A stretch of DNA of 64,000 nucleotides from Deltaproteobacteria bacterium (GTDB lineage: Bacteria > Myxococcota_A > Polyangia > GCA-2747355 > JADLHG01). The stretch is taken from assembly GCA_020848905.1 (NCBI GenBank), contig JADLHG010000042.1, positions 487,399 to 551,398 of the forward strand, given 5' to 3'. The notes under the pieces were generated by a model that was not told the DNA's origin, searched no databases, and was given only the letters and a program-made list of their open reading frames with translations. Position numbers and translations under genes: made by a program. Shown piece after piece: positions 36,907 through 46,182 of this stretch (the first letter of the stretch is position 1; each line of letters begins with the position of its first letter).

Positions 36907-38277
36907 TCACTCCGCTAGCAGGTTCACGGCTCCCTCGCGCGTCTTCCGCAGCCGGGCGAGAAAGAAGCCGTCCGTACCGTGGCGGTGGGGCCAGAGCCTC
37001 ACCCACGGGCCATCGCGCAGTCCATCGTCCCAGGGGGCGCCGCGCGGGGGAAACGGTTCTGCCGCCCCCCCCGCACCGTCGAGAAACCACGCCATCTGGT
37101 CCGGTCCCTCCTCCTCGGTCGTCGTGCACACGCTGTAGACGAGCACGCCACCCGGCCGCAGCAGGCGGAAGACGGAGCTCAGTAGCTCCCGCTGTAGTCG
37201 CACGAGTCCGCGCAGCGAAGCTGGCTCCCAGCGCCACTTCAGCTCGGGGTGGCGCCGAAGCACCCCCAGGCCGCTGCAGGGCGCATCGAGCAACACCCGG
37301 TCCACGGGGCCGTCGGCGAGGGGGTGTGGAGCCGTCAGGTCCACGCGCCGAGCGTCGCAGTGCAGGCCCAGGCGATGGCAGTGGTCGGCGAGCACCTCGA
37401 GCTTCCGTTCGCTGGAGTCCGCCGCGATGACGCGCACCGACGGATCGACGGCCGCCAGCTGCGTGGCCTTTCCGCCCACGCCCGCGCACGCGTCCAGGAT
37501 CCGCTCCCCGGCCTGCGGATCCAAAAGAGGTGCCGCGAGCTGCGCCGCCTCGTCCTGTACGGTCCACGCCCCGTCGAGAAACGACCGGCTCCTGAAGGGC
37601 TGATCCAATCCGCGCACCTGCAGCGCCAGGGGGGAGAAGCGTCCGCGCGTCGCCTGCGCCCCCTCTGCCGCAAGCCGACGCTCCACCGCTTCGACGGTGC
37701 ACTTCGGACTGTTGCAGCGCACGGTGAAGGGAGCCCGCTCGAGCTGCGCCTCCGCCAGTCGCCGCGCCTCGTCGAGCCCCAGCTGGCGTACCCACCGCTC
37801 CGCCACGTCGTCGGGGACCGAGTACTGTACGGCGAGTCGCTGCGGCCCGTCGGGAGGCAGCTCGCGATCGCGGTCCTCCGCTCGCACGTGCCGCAGCACG
37901 GCGTTCACGAAGGCCGCCACGCGGTCTCCACGAAGGCGGCGCGCCGCGTCTACGGCCTCGTGCACGGCTGCATGGTCCGGGACGCGTCCGAGCCAAAACA
38001 GCTGAAATACGGCCAACCTGAGCACGTCCAGGACCTCTGCGTCCATCCGCTGAAGCGGTTGACGCGCGTGGAGCGAGAGGACGTGGTCGATGAGCCGGCG
38101 GTGGCGAAGCACGCCGTACACGAGCTCCGTCGCGAGACCGCGGTCGGCGGCTTTCAGCTCCCTCGCCCGGTCCAGGGCCCCCGACAGCGCGAGGTTCGCG
38201 AATGCCTGGTCGCGTCGAACCCGCTGCAGAACCCAGCGGGCCAGACTCCGAGCATCTTGCGCGTACGTTTCTCCCAC
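36907..38277 (-). CDS. rsmB: 16S rRNA m5C967 methyltransferase RsmB
   Basis: 456 residues. An N-terminal NusB-like helical domain (1-140) precedes the catalytic domain. SAM motif DACAGVGGKATQLA, the DAPCSGLG catalytic cysteine, and the second cysteine in VYSVCTTT are all present. This is the standard RsmB/Sun layout. It sits between fmt and rpe, a common arrangement (fmt-rsmB). Confidence 0.94.
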   Translation of the reverse strand: MGETYAQDARSLARWVLQRVRRDQAFANLALSGALDRARELKAADRGLATELVYGVLRHRRLIDHVLSLHARQPLQRMDAEVLDVLRLAVFQLFWLGRVPDHAAVHEAVDAARRLRGDRVAAFVNAVLRHVRAEDRDRELPPDGPQRLAVQYSVPDDVAERWVRQLGLDEARRLAEAQLERAPFTVRCNSPKCTVEAVERRLAAEGAQATRGRFSPLALQVRGLDQPFRSRSFLDGAWTVQDEAAQLAAPLLDPQAGERILDACAGVGGKATQLAAVDPSVRVIAADSSERKLEVLADHCHRLGLHCDARRVDLTAPHPLADGPVDRVLLDAPCSGLGVLRRHPELKWRWEPASLRGLVRLQRELLSSVFRLLRPGGVLVYSVCTTTEEEGPDQMAWFLDGAGGAAEPFPPRGAPWDDGLRDGPWVRLWPHRHGTDGFFLARLRKTREGAVNLLAE

Positions 38278-38299
38278 GCGACGAAGCTCCTCTCGGCCG

Positions 38300-39232
38300 T
38301 CAGCCGATGCGCATGCCGAGGTGTAGCGGCCGCCCCGCCACCAGCGCGGCCACGGTCATTCTCCGTCGCCCGGGGCGCTGAACCTCGCCGATCCAGACCG
38401 CCCCCTCCCCGCACGCGACCAGCACCCCGCGGTGATCCACGAGCAGGATCTCTCCGGGTGCGCCCTCTCCCACGTCGCAGCGCGACCGGAAGACCTTCAC
38501 CGTCTCGCCCTCCCACTGCACGAAGGCCCCCGGCCACGGATCCATCCCGCGGATCCAGCAATCCACGTCGCGAGCGCTTCGCGAAAAATCGACCCGTCCG
38601 TCCTCCTTCTTCAGCAGCGGCGCGTGCGTGGCGAGTCCCTCCTCCTGAGGCGTCGCCGGGAGGTCGCCCGCCGCAAGGCGCTCGAGAGCCCGGACGAGCA
38701 GCTCCGCCCCAAGCGGCGCCAGGCGATCGTGGAGCGTTCCGGCCGTCTCCTGCTCACCGATGGTCACGGACTCCTGCAGCAGAATCGGCCCCGTGTCCAC
38801 GCCCGCATCCATCTGCATGATCGTGACGCCGCTCTCGCGCTCGCCTCGCAGAATGGCCCATTGCATGGGAGCCGCCCCACGGTAGCGTGGCAGGAGAGAA
38901 GCATGGATGTTCAGGCATCCTAGCGGAGGGATGGCCAGCACCGCAGGCGAGAGGATCTGCCCGAACGCAACCACCACGAAGAGGTCCGCCCCGAGCTTCT
39001 GGAGCTCTGCGCGTGCCTCGGGGTGACGCAACTTCGGCGGCTGAAGGACCGGCAAGCCGAGGTCCTCCGCGACGAGCTTGACCGCCGGCGCCTGAAGCTC
39101 ACGACCGCGTCCTTTCGGGCGATCCGGCTGCGTCACGACGGCCAGCACGCGGTGACGCTCGTGCAGCGTCCGAAGCGCCGGGACGGAAAACTCGGGCGAC
39201 CCCATGAAGACAATGCCTAGTCGCTCCTTCAT
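38300..39232 (-). CDS. fmt: methionyl-tRNA formyltransferase
   Basis: 310 residues. The ATG at 39232 overlaps the upstream stop by four bases (ATGA) and is preferred over longer in-frame starts because the family begins MKERLGIVFMGSPEFSVPAL. The catalytic region has the conserved Asn and His in LNIHASLLPRYRGAAP and Asp in MDAGVDTGP. It formylates Met-tRNA(fMet) to supply the initiator tRNA. Confidence 0.95.
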   Translation of the reverse strand: MKERLGIVFMGSPEFSVPALRTLHERHRVLAVVTQPDRPKGRGRELQAPAVKLVAEDLGLPVLQPPKLRHPEARAELQKLGADLFVVVAFGQILSPAVLAIPPLGCLNIHASLLPRYRGAAPMQWAILRGERESGVTIMQMDAGVDTGPILLQESVTIGEQETAGTLHDRLAPLGAELLVRALERLAAGDLPATPQEEGLATHAPLLKKEDGRVDFSRSARDVDCWIRGMDPWPGAFVQWEGETVKVFRSRCDVGEGAPGEILLVDHRGVLVACGEGAVWIGEVQRPGRRRMTVAALVAGRPLHLGMRIG

Positions 39233-40881
39233 GACGTCAAACTCTCCCGGTACGCGTGCCGCAGCGTCTCGTCGCTCAGCACGGCGTGCGCCTCTTCCAC
39301 GACCTCCACGATCTCCTCCACCTGCCGCTGGTATTCCTCGAGTACGTCGCTCGGAAAACTCGACGGGGCGAACTCGTGACGCGTGCGCTCGTAGGCCTGG
39401 GCGATCTCGTAGGCCGTGGCGTCGACGGCCAGCCCGAGAATCGAGAAGTAGTCCCCCTCGCACACCTGCGCGTGCTTGTTCCTGATCCGCTGTCGCTCGA
39501 CCATGGTCGTCTGAGCACGCAACGGATCGACCGTCCGGGCGCTCCCCGTTCGCGGGGGCAGCTCCACCTCGGACACGATCAGCCCTGTGACGAGCAACGC
39601 GTACGCCACCTGGCTGGCCCGCAGCTCGTCCAGCGGCCCCTCCTCGACGAACGCGCGAAGGGTGCGCGGTGCCAGCAGGCTCGCGACCTGATCCCGTTCC
39701 TCGGCCTGAAACCCGAAGACCTCAACCACCTCGTCGGGCGCGTGCATCTGCACCACGACGTCGAACGTTGGGGCCAACAACTCTCGTAGCCGATCGAGCC
39801 CGTACTTCCGGCGGAGACCCTCGAGGAGCAGCGCCCACGGATGCAGGTCGACGCGGATCCGTTCGTTCGGTGCCGGCTCGTCCGATGCGAGCCGATAGAC
39901 ACCGTCCTGCCAGGAGAAGACCGAGTAGATGATTTCCGACACGTGCCGCCGCACGAGCGCCAGAAGCTCACGCGGTCCCACGAGTCCCTCGTCCACCAAA
40001 ATGGCGCCGAGCCGACGTCCCGTGAGCTCCATCGCCTCTCGGCAATGCTGGTACTGCGCCCAGGTGAGGCGCCCCTCACGGTGGAGCAGGTCCCCCAGTC
40101 GGTCGTGCGGTGCGCTCGAGGAGGCAAAGACTGGGCGGCCCCCGTCGAATGCGATCCGCTTCTCTACCTGGTCTCGGCGCAGCTCGAGGTGCCCCGTGAA
40201 TGCTCGCCGGTGGAGGCGAGCGAGTAGCTCCGCGACATCCACCCTCCCGAGCTCCCCTTCCGCGGCCAGGGGGACCGGCTGCCCCCTGCCATCGAGATCC
40301 AGCTCGCGGATTCCCTCCTCCTCCCCCACCCCGGCGCCGCCATCGCCGTGAGATGTCTCTCGCAAAGCGCCGCCTTTTGGCCGCAGGTCAGGCGGAGCCG
40401 GTTCCGCGCGCACCTCGGGTCCAGGAGGAGAAGCGGCGAGCTGCAGTCGCCCGGTGTCGATGCGTCCGAGCGTCGGGCCGATATCGAACCCCTCGCGCCC
40501 CGGCGCACGCGATGCGAGCAGAGCTCGAACCTTCGCCACGAGGACCCCCGGCTCGAGCGGGCGGATCACCAGCGCGTCGTTTCCCGCGCGGAGGTCGCCG
40601 GCCGCACCGTCCCGCGCCAAGGTCGCGTCGCCGACCACGAGCACCGGCTGCCCACCCCGGCACGCCCCCGCTCGCAGCGCGGTCACCGTCCCGGTCAGCT
40701 CCGCCCCGCGGTCCGGTCGGAGGGCGACGACGCAAGCGTCGGGGCTCATCCCCGGCTCCGGTTCGGCAAGAGCGCTCGCCCCCGCGACGACCATCGCACG
40801 CAACCCGGCCGCGGCGAGCTCGCTCCGCAACTCCTCCCCTTCGTACGGGCTCGCGATGATCCAGATCGTCGGAGAACTCAT
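39229..40881 (-). CDS. PATAN/DUF4388 protein with pseudo-receiver and J-like domain
   Basis: 550 residues from ATG 40881. Residues 1-120 resemble a response-regulator receiver, but the phospho-acceptor Asp at the end of strand 3 appears to be Ala (PDACVVALR). A linker leads to a PATAN/DUF4388 region (about 215-400: ELLARLHRRAFTGHLELRR, FDGGRPVFASS, LGDLLHREGRLT). The last 70 residues look like a J domain (DYFSILGL...AQAYERTRHEF) without the HPD motif. These features suggest an adaptor rather than an enzyme or phospho-regulator. It heads the fmt-rsmB-rpe operon. Confidence 0.75.
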   Translation of the reverse strand: MSSPTIWIIASPYEGEELRSELAAAGLRAMVVAGASALAEPEPGMSPDACVVALRPDRGAELTGTVTALRAGACRGGQPVLVVGDATLARDGAAGDLRAGNDALVIRPLEPGVLVAKVRALLASRAPGREGFDIGPTLGRIDTGRLQLAASPPGPEVRAEPAPPDLRPKGGALRETSHGDGGAGVGEEEGIRELDLDGRGQPVPLAAEGELGRVDVAELLARLHRRAFTGHLELRRDQVEKRIAFDGGRPVFASSSAPHDRLGDLLHREGRLTWAQYQHCREAMELTGRRLGAILVDEGLVGPRELLALVRRHVSEIIYSVFSWQDGVYRLASDEPAPNERIRVDLHPWALLLEGLRRKYGLDRLRELLAPTFDVVVQMHAPDEVVEVFGFQAEERDQVASLLAPRTLRAFVEEGPLDELRASQVAYALLVTGLIVSEVELPPRTGSARTVDPLRAQTTMVERQRIRNKHAQVCEGDYFSILGLAVDATAYEIAQAYERTRHEFAPSSFPSDVLEEYQRQVEEIVEVVEEAHAVLSDETLRHAYRESLTS

Positions 40882-41081
40882 CGGGTCTTCGATGCGCTTG
40901 GCGTCATCCACGCGCCATTCTCTCGCTTGCCGAAGCGTACTATGCACGGAGCGACGGGGACCAGCATCTTCGCTGCCACGCGCACGTCAGCCGCGGCCCG
41001 GGACGCACTGCCGCGTGGCGCTCTCGCTCGCCGTCGCCGATAATGGTGCCCAGGTCGAACGATCGGAAAGGTGCGGCACGC

Positions 41082-41501
41082 ATGCGGCTACCACGCACGA
41101 CACTTCTCGCGACAATCACCGTGTTTCTCGCCAGCACCGGTTGCGGCAACGGCGGCTCCTCCTCGCCCACCGATGGCGCCGGAGCCAGCTGCCAGCCCCC
41201 CACCTGCGACGCGTGTCTCGAAATCGACGCTCGCACCGTTCGCTGCCCGGAACTCCGAGATGCCGAGAACAACTTCATCAACGTGATCATCTGCCGCAGC
41301 ACAAAGGTCTCTCCCGACTGCAAGAACACCTGCGCGCCGCAGATCGTGAACACGGCGTGCGCCTCCGTGGGCTCCTTTTTCAAGCAGTGCCGACCCGACG
41401 GCCGGGGCGGCTACGCCTGCGGCGACCCTGCGGGCCTGACCGAAGGCCAGCGCGCGATCCACACCTGCCTGAGCACCCACTGCCGCGGAGTCGGCGGTTG
41501 A
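41082..41501 (+). CDS. small Cys-rich lipoprotein
   Basis: 139 residues from ATG 41082. The signal peptide ends in a lipobox (ASTGC). After the anchor the protein has twelve more cysteines (for example SCQPPTCDAC), spaced as for disulfides in the periplasm or outer surface. No family is recognised. It stands alone and converges on priA. The 200-base divergent spacer upstream has a GATAAT -10-like element but no convincing -35. Confidence 0.6.
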   Translation: MRLPRTTLLATITVFLASTGCGNGGSSSPTDGAGASCQPPTCDACLEIDARTVRCPELRDAENNFINVIICRSTKVSPDCKNTCAPQIVNTACASVGSFFKQCRPDGRGGYACGDPAGLTEGQRAIHTCLSTHCRGVGG

Positions 41502-41539
41502 CCCTCAGGCAGGGGACCTGTCCGGACGCGCCGGCACGC

Positions 41540-43996
41540 TTACAGCAGGCTCTGCGGGTCGACGTCGATCACGACCCGCACCCCCGGCGCCTCGCGTAGG
41601 GCGTCCCCTTGCCAGACCCGCCGCGTTGCGTCTCGCACCGCCTGCCGCGTCCTTCCCCGCACGAGCAGCAGCCACCGGCTCCGCCCCTTGATACGCGCGA
41701 TGGGCGCCTCCACGGGGCCCATGACCCACGCGGTACCATCCTTCGGCAAAACGAAGTGCGAGGCTACCCGCTTGGCAGCCTCTCCCACCGCAGCGCCGTC
41801 GGGCCCTTCGAAGCGCAAGGCGATCACGTGTCCCAGCGGCGGGTACTGCAGCTCTCGCCTCGCCCGTAGCTCCTGGGCGAAGAAACCATCGTAGTCGTGG
41901 GTCCGCGCGGCCTCGATACTCGGGTGCATCGGCTGGTAGGTCTGCACGACCACCCGGCCCGGCCTATCGCCACGTCCCGCGCGCCCTGCCACCTGCGTCA
42001 AGAGCTGGAACGTGCGCTCCGCGGCGCGGAAGTCCGGAAAGTGCAGCCCCTGATCGGCGCACACCACTCCCACGAGCGTCACCGACGGAAAGTCGTGCCC
42101 CTTGGCGACCATCTGCGTCCCCACCAGGATATCGACCTCCCGGTCGTGCACCTGCCGCAGGATGCGATTGAGCCCCGCGCCGCGCGCGCTGTCGCGATCC
42201 AGCCGCGCCACCCGCGCGGAGGGGAACCGAGCCCGCAAAGCCTCCTCCACCCTCTCCGTTCCCAGGCCCAACAGCTCGACCGTGTCTCCGTCGCACTCCG
42301 GACAGCGCGTCGGCCTCGGCCGACTGAAGCCGCAATAGTGGCACACGAGCCGTCCACGCCGCTCGTGGTGCGTGAGAGACACGGAGCACTCGCCGCAGCG
42401 GAAGACGTATCCACAGCCCTTGCAGAGCACAAAGTTCGCGTATCCCCGCCGGTTCAGAAAGAGGATGGCCTGCTCTCGCTGCTCCAGGGTCTCCGCCAAC
42501 GCCGCGGCGAGGGGTGCGCTGAGAATGCCCCCCTCTCCCGCCTGGTATCGCCGGAGATCGAGCACCACGACCTCGGGCATGACCTGCTCTCTGACGCGCC
42601 CCGGGAGCTTGAGCAGCGCGAGCCTCCCCTCCATGGCTCCGTGGTAGCTCTCCAGCGACGGCGTCGCCGAGCCGAGGACCGCCACCGCCCCGCTCCTCTT
42701 GGCCCGCACCAGCGCGACGTCTCGCGCGTGGTACCGCACGCCTTCCTCCTGCTTGAACGAGCCGTCGTGCTCCTCGTCGACGATGACCACGCCGAGGTCC
42801 GCGAGCGGCGCGAAGACGGCGGACCTGGCCCCGACCGCGATGCGGCAGCTTCCCGTGCGGAGGAGTCGCCACTGCTCGTACCGCTGCGCATCCGAGAGCC
42901 CGCTATGCAGTACGGCCACCTCCCCCCCGAACCGTGCCCGAAATCGACCGGCCAGCTGTGGCGTGAGCGAGATCTCTGGCACGAGCACGAGCGCGGACCG
43001 ACCCGCTCGCAGCGCCACGTCGATGAGTCGCAGGTACACCTCCGTCTTGCCGCTCCCCGTCACGCCGTGGAGCAAGAACGCGCGAAAGGTGCGTGCCTCG
43101 GCCGCCTCGAGCAGTGAAGCGAGCGCCGCCGTCTGATCGACCGTCAGCTCGTGCTGGACGTCCTCGACCCGCGGCGCGTCTGCGAACGGGTCCCGCGCCG
43201 TCGGCACCTCCTCGACTCGCACCTTGCCCTTCCTCGCCAGGGCGCGCGCCAGCCCCCGGGCCCCCTCAGGCAGGTCCTCGAGCTCGCTCAGCAAGACCGG
43301 GCCACCGACCTCTCCAAGCCGCTGCAGCAAGGCCTCCTGCCGTGGCGCGTTGCGATGCTCGCCCCCGACCGTCGTCGCTTCTGGCAGAAGCTCGACCAGC
43401 AGGTCGGTGCGGTGCGCCGCTGCCGTTCGATGGTCCACCTCCTCGGTCACCAGACCGCGCTCGACGAGCGCTCTGAGCGTTGCGAGGCCATGCCCCATCG
43501 CCACGGCGCGCTGTCGCCGCACTCCGCTGCGGCTCCGCACCACCGTCTCGAGCGCCTGTCGCTCGGCCTCCGTGAGCCACTCGTCCTCCCGACGAAGAAC
43601 CGCCGCCTGCGCGACCAGCACTTCCCGGCCACGTTCCGCGATTCGGACTCGCCGCTCCTCTCGTCGCTGCAGCGACGCCGGTAGTGCGAGGCGAAGAACC
43701 TCGCCGAGCGGCGCGAAGTAGTAGTCTGCGATCCAGGCCACGAGCTCGAGGACCTCGGCGTCCACCACCGGGTCGGAATCGAGCACCTCGGAGATCTCGC
43801 GCAACCGACGTCCTTCGGGAACCTCGGCGTCGACCTGGATGCCGCTGACGACCCCAACGACTCGCCGGCCTCCGAGAGGAACCACGACGCGAGACCCGAC
43901 CACCAGGGGGAGCGCCTCCCTCGCGGACGGCGCGTAGGAGAGCGCCCGGCCCACGGGCGCCAGGGGGACGACAAGGTACTGCGTGGCGCGTATCAC
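41540..43996 (-). CDS. priA: primosomal protein N' (replication restart helicase)
   Basis: 818 residues from GTG 43996. The N-terminal DNA-binding domain is followed by Walker A GVTGSGKT, DEEH (Walker B), and the zinc-binding cysteines (CKGCGYVFRCGEC and CHYCGF...CPEC). Helicase motifs GSATPSLE and QVAGRAGRGDRPGRV are present. It restarts replication at stalled forks by loading the helicase. The start overlaps the flhB stop (GTGA), so it is translationally coupled to the flagellar export genes, an unusual partner. Confidence 0.95.
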   Translation of the reverse strand: MIRATQYLVVPLAPVGRALSYAPSAREALPLVVGSRVVVPLGGRRVVGVVSGIQVDAEVPEGRRLREISEVLDSDPVVDAEVLELVAWIADYYFAPLGEVLRLALPASLQRREERRVRIAERGREVLVAQAAVLRREDEWLTEAERQALETVVRSRSGVRRQRAVAMGHGLATLRALVERGLVTEEVDHRTAAAHRTDLLVELLPEATTVGGEHRNAPRQEALLQRLGEVGGPVLLSELEDLPEGARGLARALARKGKVRVEEVPTARDPFADAPRVEDVQHELTVDQTAALASLLEAAEARTFRAFLLHGVTGSGKTEVYLRLIDVALRAGRSALVLVPEISLTPQLAGRFRARFGGEVAVLHSGLSDAQRYEQWRLLRTGSCRIAVGARSAVFAPLADLGVVIVDEEHDGSFKQEEGVRYHARDVALVRAKRSGAVAVLGSATPSLESYHGAMEGRLALLKLPGRVREQVMPEVVVLDLRRYQAGEGGILSAPLAAALAETLEQREQAILFLNRRGYANFVLCKGCGYVFRCGECSVSLTHHERRGRLVCHYCGFSRPRPTRCPECDGDTVELLGLGTERVEEALRARFPSARVARLDRDSARGAGLNRILRQVHDREVDILVGTQMVAKGHDFPSVTLVGVVCADQGLHFPDFRAAERTFQLLTQVAGRAGRGDRPGRVVVQTYQPMHPSIEAARTHDYDGFFAQELRARRELQYPPLGHVIALRFEGPDGAAVGEAAKRVASHFVLPKDGTAWVMGPVEAPIARIKGRSRWLLLVRGRTRQAVRDATRRVWQGDALREAPGVRVVIDVDPQSLL

Positions 43997-45054
43997 TTCG
44001 ACTCCCTGTCACCGAGCCCTTGCAGGAACCGCAACACCTCTGCCACGGCCTCGTAGAGCTCCGACGGGATCTCCTGGTCGAGCTCGAGATCGACGAGAGC
44101 GCGAGCGAGCGGCACGTTGCGAACAATCGGCACACCGTGCTTTCGCGCCATGGCGCGGATCTTCGCCGCCACGATGCGCTCCCCTCGCGCCACCACTCTC
44201 GGCGCTCCCATCGAGTTCTCGTCGTACTCGATGGCCACGGCGATCCGCACGGGATTGATGATGACACAGTCGGCCTTCGCCACGCGCTCCAACATGCGCT
44301 GCTCCAGGATCTCCCGGTGAAGCCGTCGCCGCTCCCCCTTGTGCTGCGGATCCCCCTCGCTCTCCTTCTGCTCGCGCTTCACTTCCTCACGCGTCATGCG
44401 TAGCCGCTTGAAGTACGCGCGCCGCTGAAGCCAGAGGTCGAAAGCGCCCATCAGGACCACCAGCACTCCCACGCGCAGGGCCAGATCCCGCAGAGACGCG
44501 GCCGTGACCTCCAGGATCCGCTCAGGGGAGGCTCCGACCGTCCGCGCGATCGCGGGGGCATGATCCCACAGCACGGTCCAGGCGAGGTACCCCGTCCCGA
44601 TCAGCTTGACCGTCGACTTCAGTAGCTCGACCAGCGATTCCCTGCCGAAGGTGCGGCGCAGGTTGCCGAGCGGATCGAGTCGCTTCAGCTGGGGTTTCAC
44701 CGGCTGAAGTACGAACAGCGCCCCGACCTGCGCGTAGCTAGCGACCAGCGCGGCGGCGAACGCCGTCACCACCACGGGCCCCGCGACGAGGACGACGGCT
44801 TTCAGGGCGTCCAGCAGCGCCGCAGACGGCGGTCCATCGAAACTCGCCGCGCGTTCGAGCCAGGCGCCGGCGAATTCGCGCAGCGTGGCGACGGCCTGCA
44901 TCCAGGTTGCCGCAACCAGACCGCAGACCCCTACGAAGACCGCGGCGGCGACGGCCTCCCGGCTCCGCGGCACCTCACCCCGAGCGCGCGCGTCGCGGAG
45001 CCGTTTCTCGCTGGGCGGCTCGGTGGGCTCCCCACCTGGGCGGTCATCTGCCAT
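43993..45054 (-). CDS. FlhB-family export switch protein with NPVR in place of NPTH
   Basis: 353 residues. Four transmembrane helices (about 35-210) and a cytoplasmic domain with the family's RLRMTREEVKREQKESEGDP element. The autocleavage motif is NPVR (267-270) instead of NPTH, keeping the Asn-Pro pair but losing the His. FlhB and SctU change substrate class after cleaving themselves there. It follows fliR, 21 bases after its stop. Confidence 0.85.
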   Translation of the reverse strand: MADDRPGGEPTEPPSEKRLRDARARGEVPRSREAVAAAVFVGVCGLVAATWMQAVATLREFAGAWLERAASFDGPPSAALLDALKAVVLVAGPVVVTAFAAALVASYAQVGALFVLQPVKPQLKRLDPLGNLRRTFGRESLVELLKSTVKLIGTGYLAWTVLWDHAPAIARTVGASPERILEVTAASLRDLALRVGVLVVLMGAFDLWLQRRAYFKRLRMTREEVKREQKESEGDPQHKGERRRLHREILEQRMLERVAKADCVIINPVRIAVAIEYDENSMGAPRVVARGERIVAAKIRAMARKHGVPIVRNVPLARALVDLELDQEIPSELYEAVAEVLRFLQGLGDRESK

Positions 45055-45075
45055 GCGGAAGGGTCCCTTCGTGCC

Positions 45076-45894
45076 TCAAGGCCCACTCAACAGGGCAAGT
45101 CCCCGCTCCAGATAATTCACCGCCCAGCCCAACGCCCGGGGCAGAATGCCCACCAGCAGCGGAAGCACCAGCGCCACCACGGCGACGCCTAGAAAGGCCT
45201 TGAGCGGCATAGCCACGAAGAAGACGTTGACCTGCCCCGCCAGTCGGTTGATCCAGCCCAGCGCCACGTCGGTCAACACCACGGCGATGACCACCGGCGC
45301 CGCCAGAGCCACCGCGAGCGCGAAGACCTCGCCGGTGAGGCGAGCCGCGAACCAGCCAAACTCTTGCCAGCCACCTATCGCCGGCACGGTCTGAAGCGGC
45401 AGCACGTCGTAGGAGCTCAGCACCGCTGCCACGAGCACCCGGTGACCCCCCATGCTCAGGAACACCACGATGGAGAGCTGAGCATGCAGCGCTCCAAGAG
45501 CTGTCGTGCGGTGCCCGTGCTGCGGCACGAGCACCTCCGCCATGTTGGCACCTCGCACCGTATCCGCAAGCCACCCCGCCGCCTCCGCCCCCCAGAAGAC
45601 GACCGAGGTGACGTAGCCGAGCACCGCGCCGACGACCGCCTCCTTCACTACCAGAAGCACGAGCCAGGAGGCAGGCCCGGAGAGAAACTCGTGCGCGCCG
45701 GCGCTCCAGCGCGGGTAGGCCAGGGCTCCCAGCACCACGGCGAGGCCCATGCGAAGGGTCGCGGGGAGGGCGCGCCCACCGAGCGGCGGCACGATCCACG
45801 AAAACGTCGCCCATCGGGCGGCGCACGCGACGACCACGATGAGCCACCTCTGCCACTCCCCTGCGGCCAGTGCGCGCGCGAACTCGAGCTCCAT
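45076..45894 (-). CDS. fliR: FliR-family export apparatus protein
   Basis: 272 residues with about six hydrophobic helices; recognisable elements include the WIVPPLGG start, LVPQHGHRTTALGALHAQL and MPLKAFLGVAVVAL. It forms the export gate with FliP and FliQ in the inner membrane. SctT is the injectisome equivalent; FliR is preferred because FliO and a signal-peptide FliP are present. Confidence 0.82.
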   Translation of the reverse strand: MELEFARALAAGEWQRWLIVVVACAARWATFSWIVPPLGGRALPATLRMGLAVVLGALAYPRWSAGAHEFLSGPASWLVLLVVKEAVVGAVLGYVTSVVFWGAEAAGWLADTVRGANMAEVLVPQHGHRTTALGALHAQLSIVVFLSMGGHRVLVAAVLSSYDVLPLQTVPAIGGWQEFGWFAARLTGEVFALAVALAAPVVIAVVLTDVALGWINRLAGQVNVFFVAMPLKAFLGVAVVALVLPLLVGILPRALGWAVNYLERGLALLSGP

Positions 45895-45905
45895 GGCCCG
45901 GCTCG

Positions 45906-46175
45906 CTACCGAAGGGCCGGCAGGAGCCGAAACAGAGCCTCCGTGAACCGCACGAGCTGCGCCCCCATCCAGGGCCCCGTGATGGCCAGCGAAACGAGTA
46001 CCACGGCGAGCTTCGGCACAAACGAGAGCGTCTGATCCTGCAGCTGCGTCGTGGCCTGCAGCAGGCTCATGAGCAGTCCGACTACGAGACTCGCCGCCAG
46101 CGGCGGCGCGCTCACGAGCAGAACGAGAAAGAGCCCCTCCCGCACCACCTGCACGAGCTGATCGGATCCCATCAT
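45906..46175 (-). CDS. fliQ: FliQ-family export apparatus protein
   Basis: 89 residues with two transmembrane helices flanking the conserved loop LLQATTQLQDQTLSFVPKL, which identifies FliQ/SctS. ATG codons at 46175 and 46172 are both possible. Seven bases after fliP. Confidence 0.88.
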   Translation of the reverse strand: MMGSDQLVQVVREGLFLVLLVSAPPLAASLVVGLLMSLLQATTQLQDQTLSFVPKLAVVLVSLAITGPWMGAQLVRFTEALFRLLPALR

Positions 46176-46182
46176 CGCCAGG

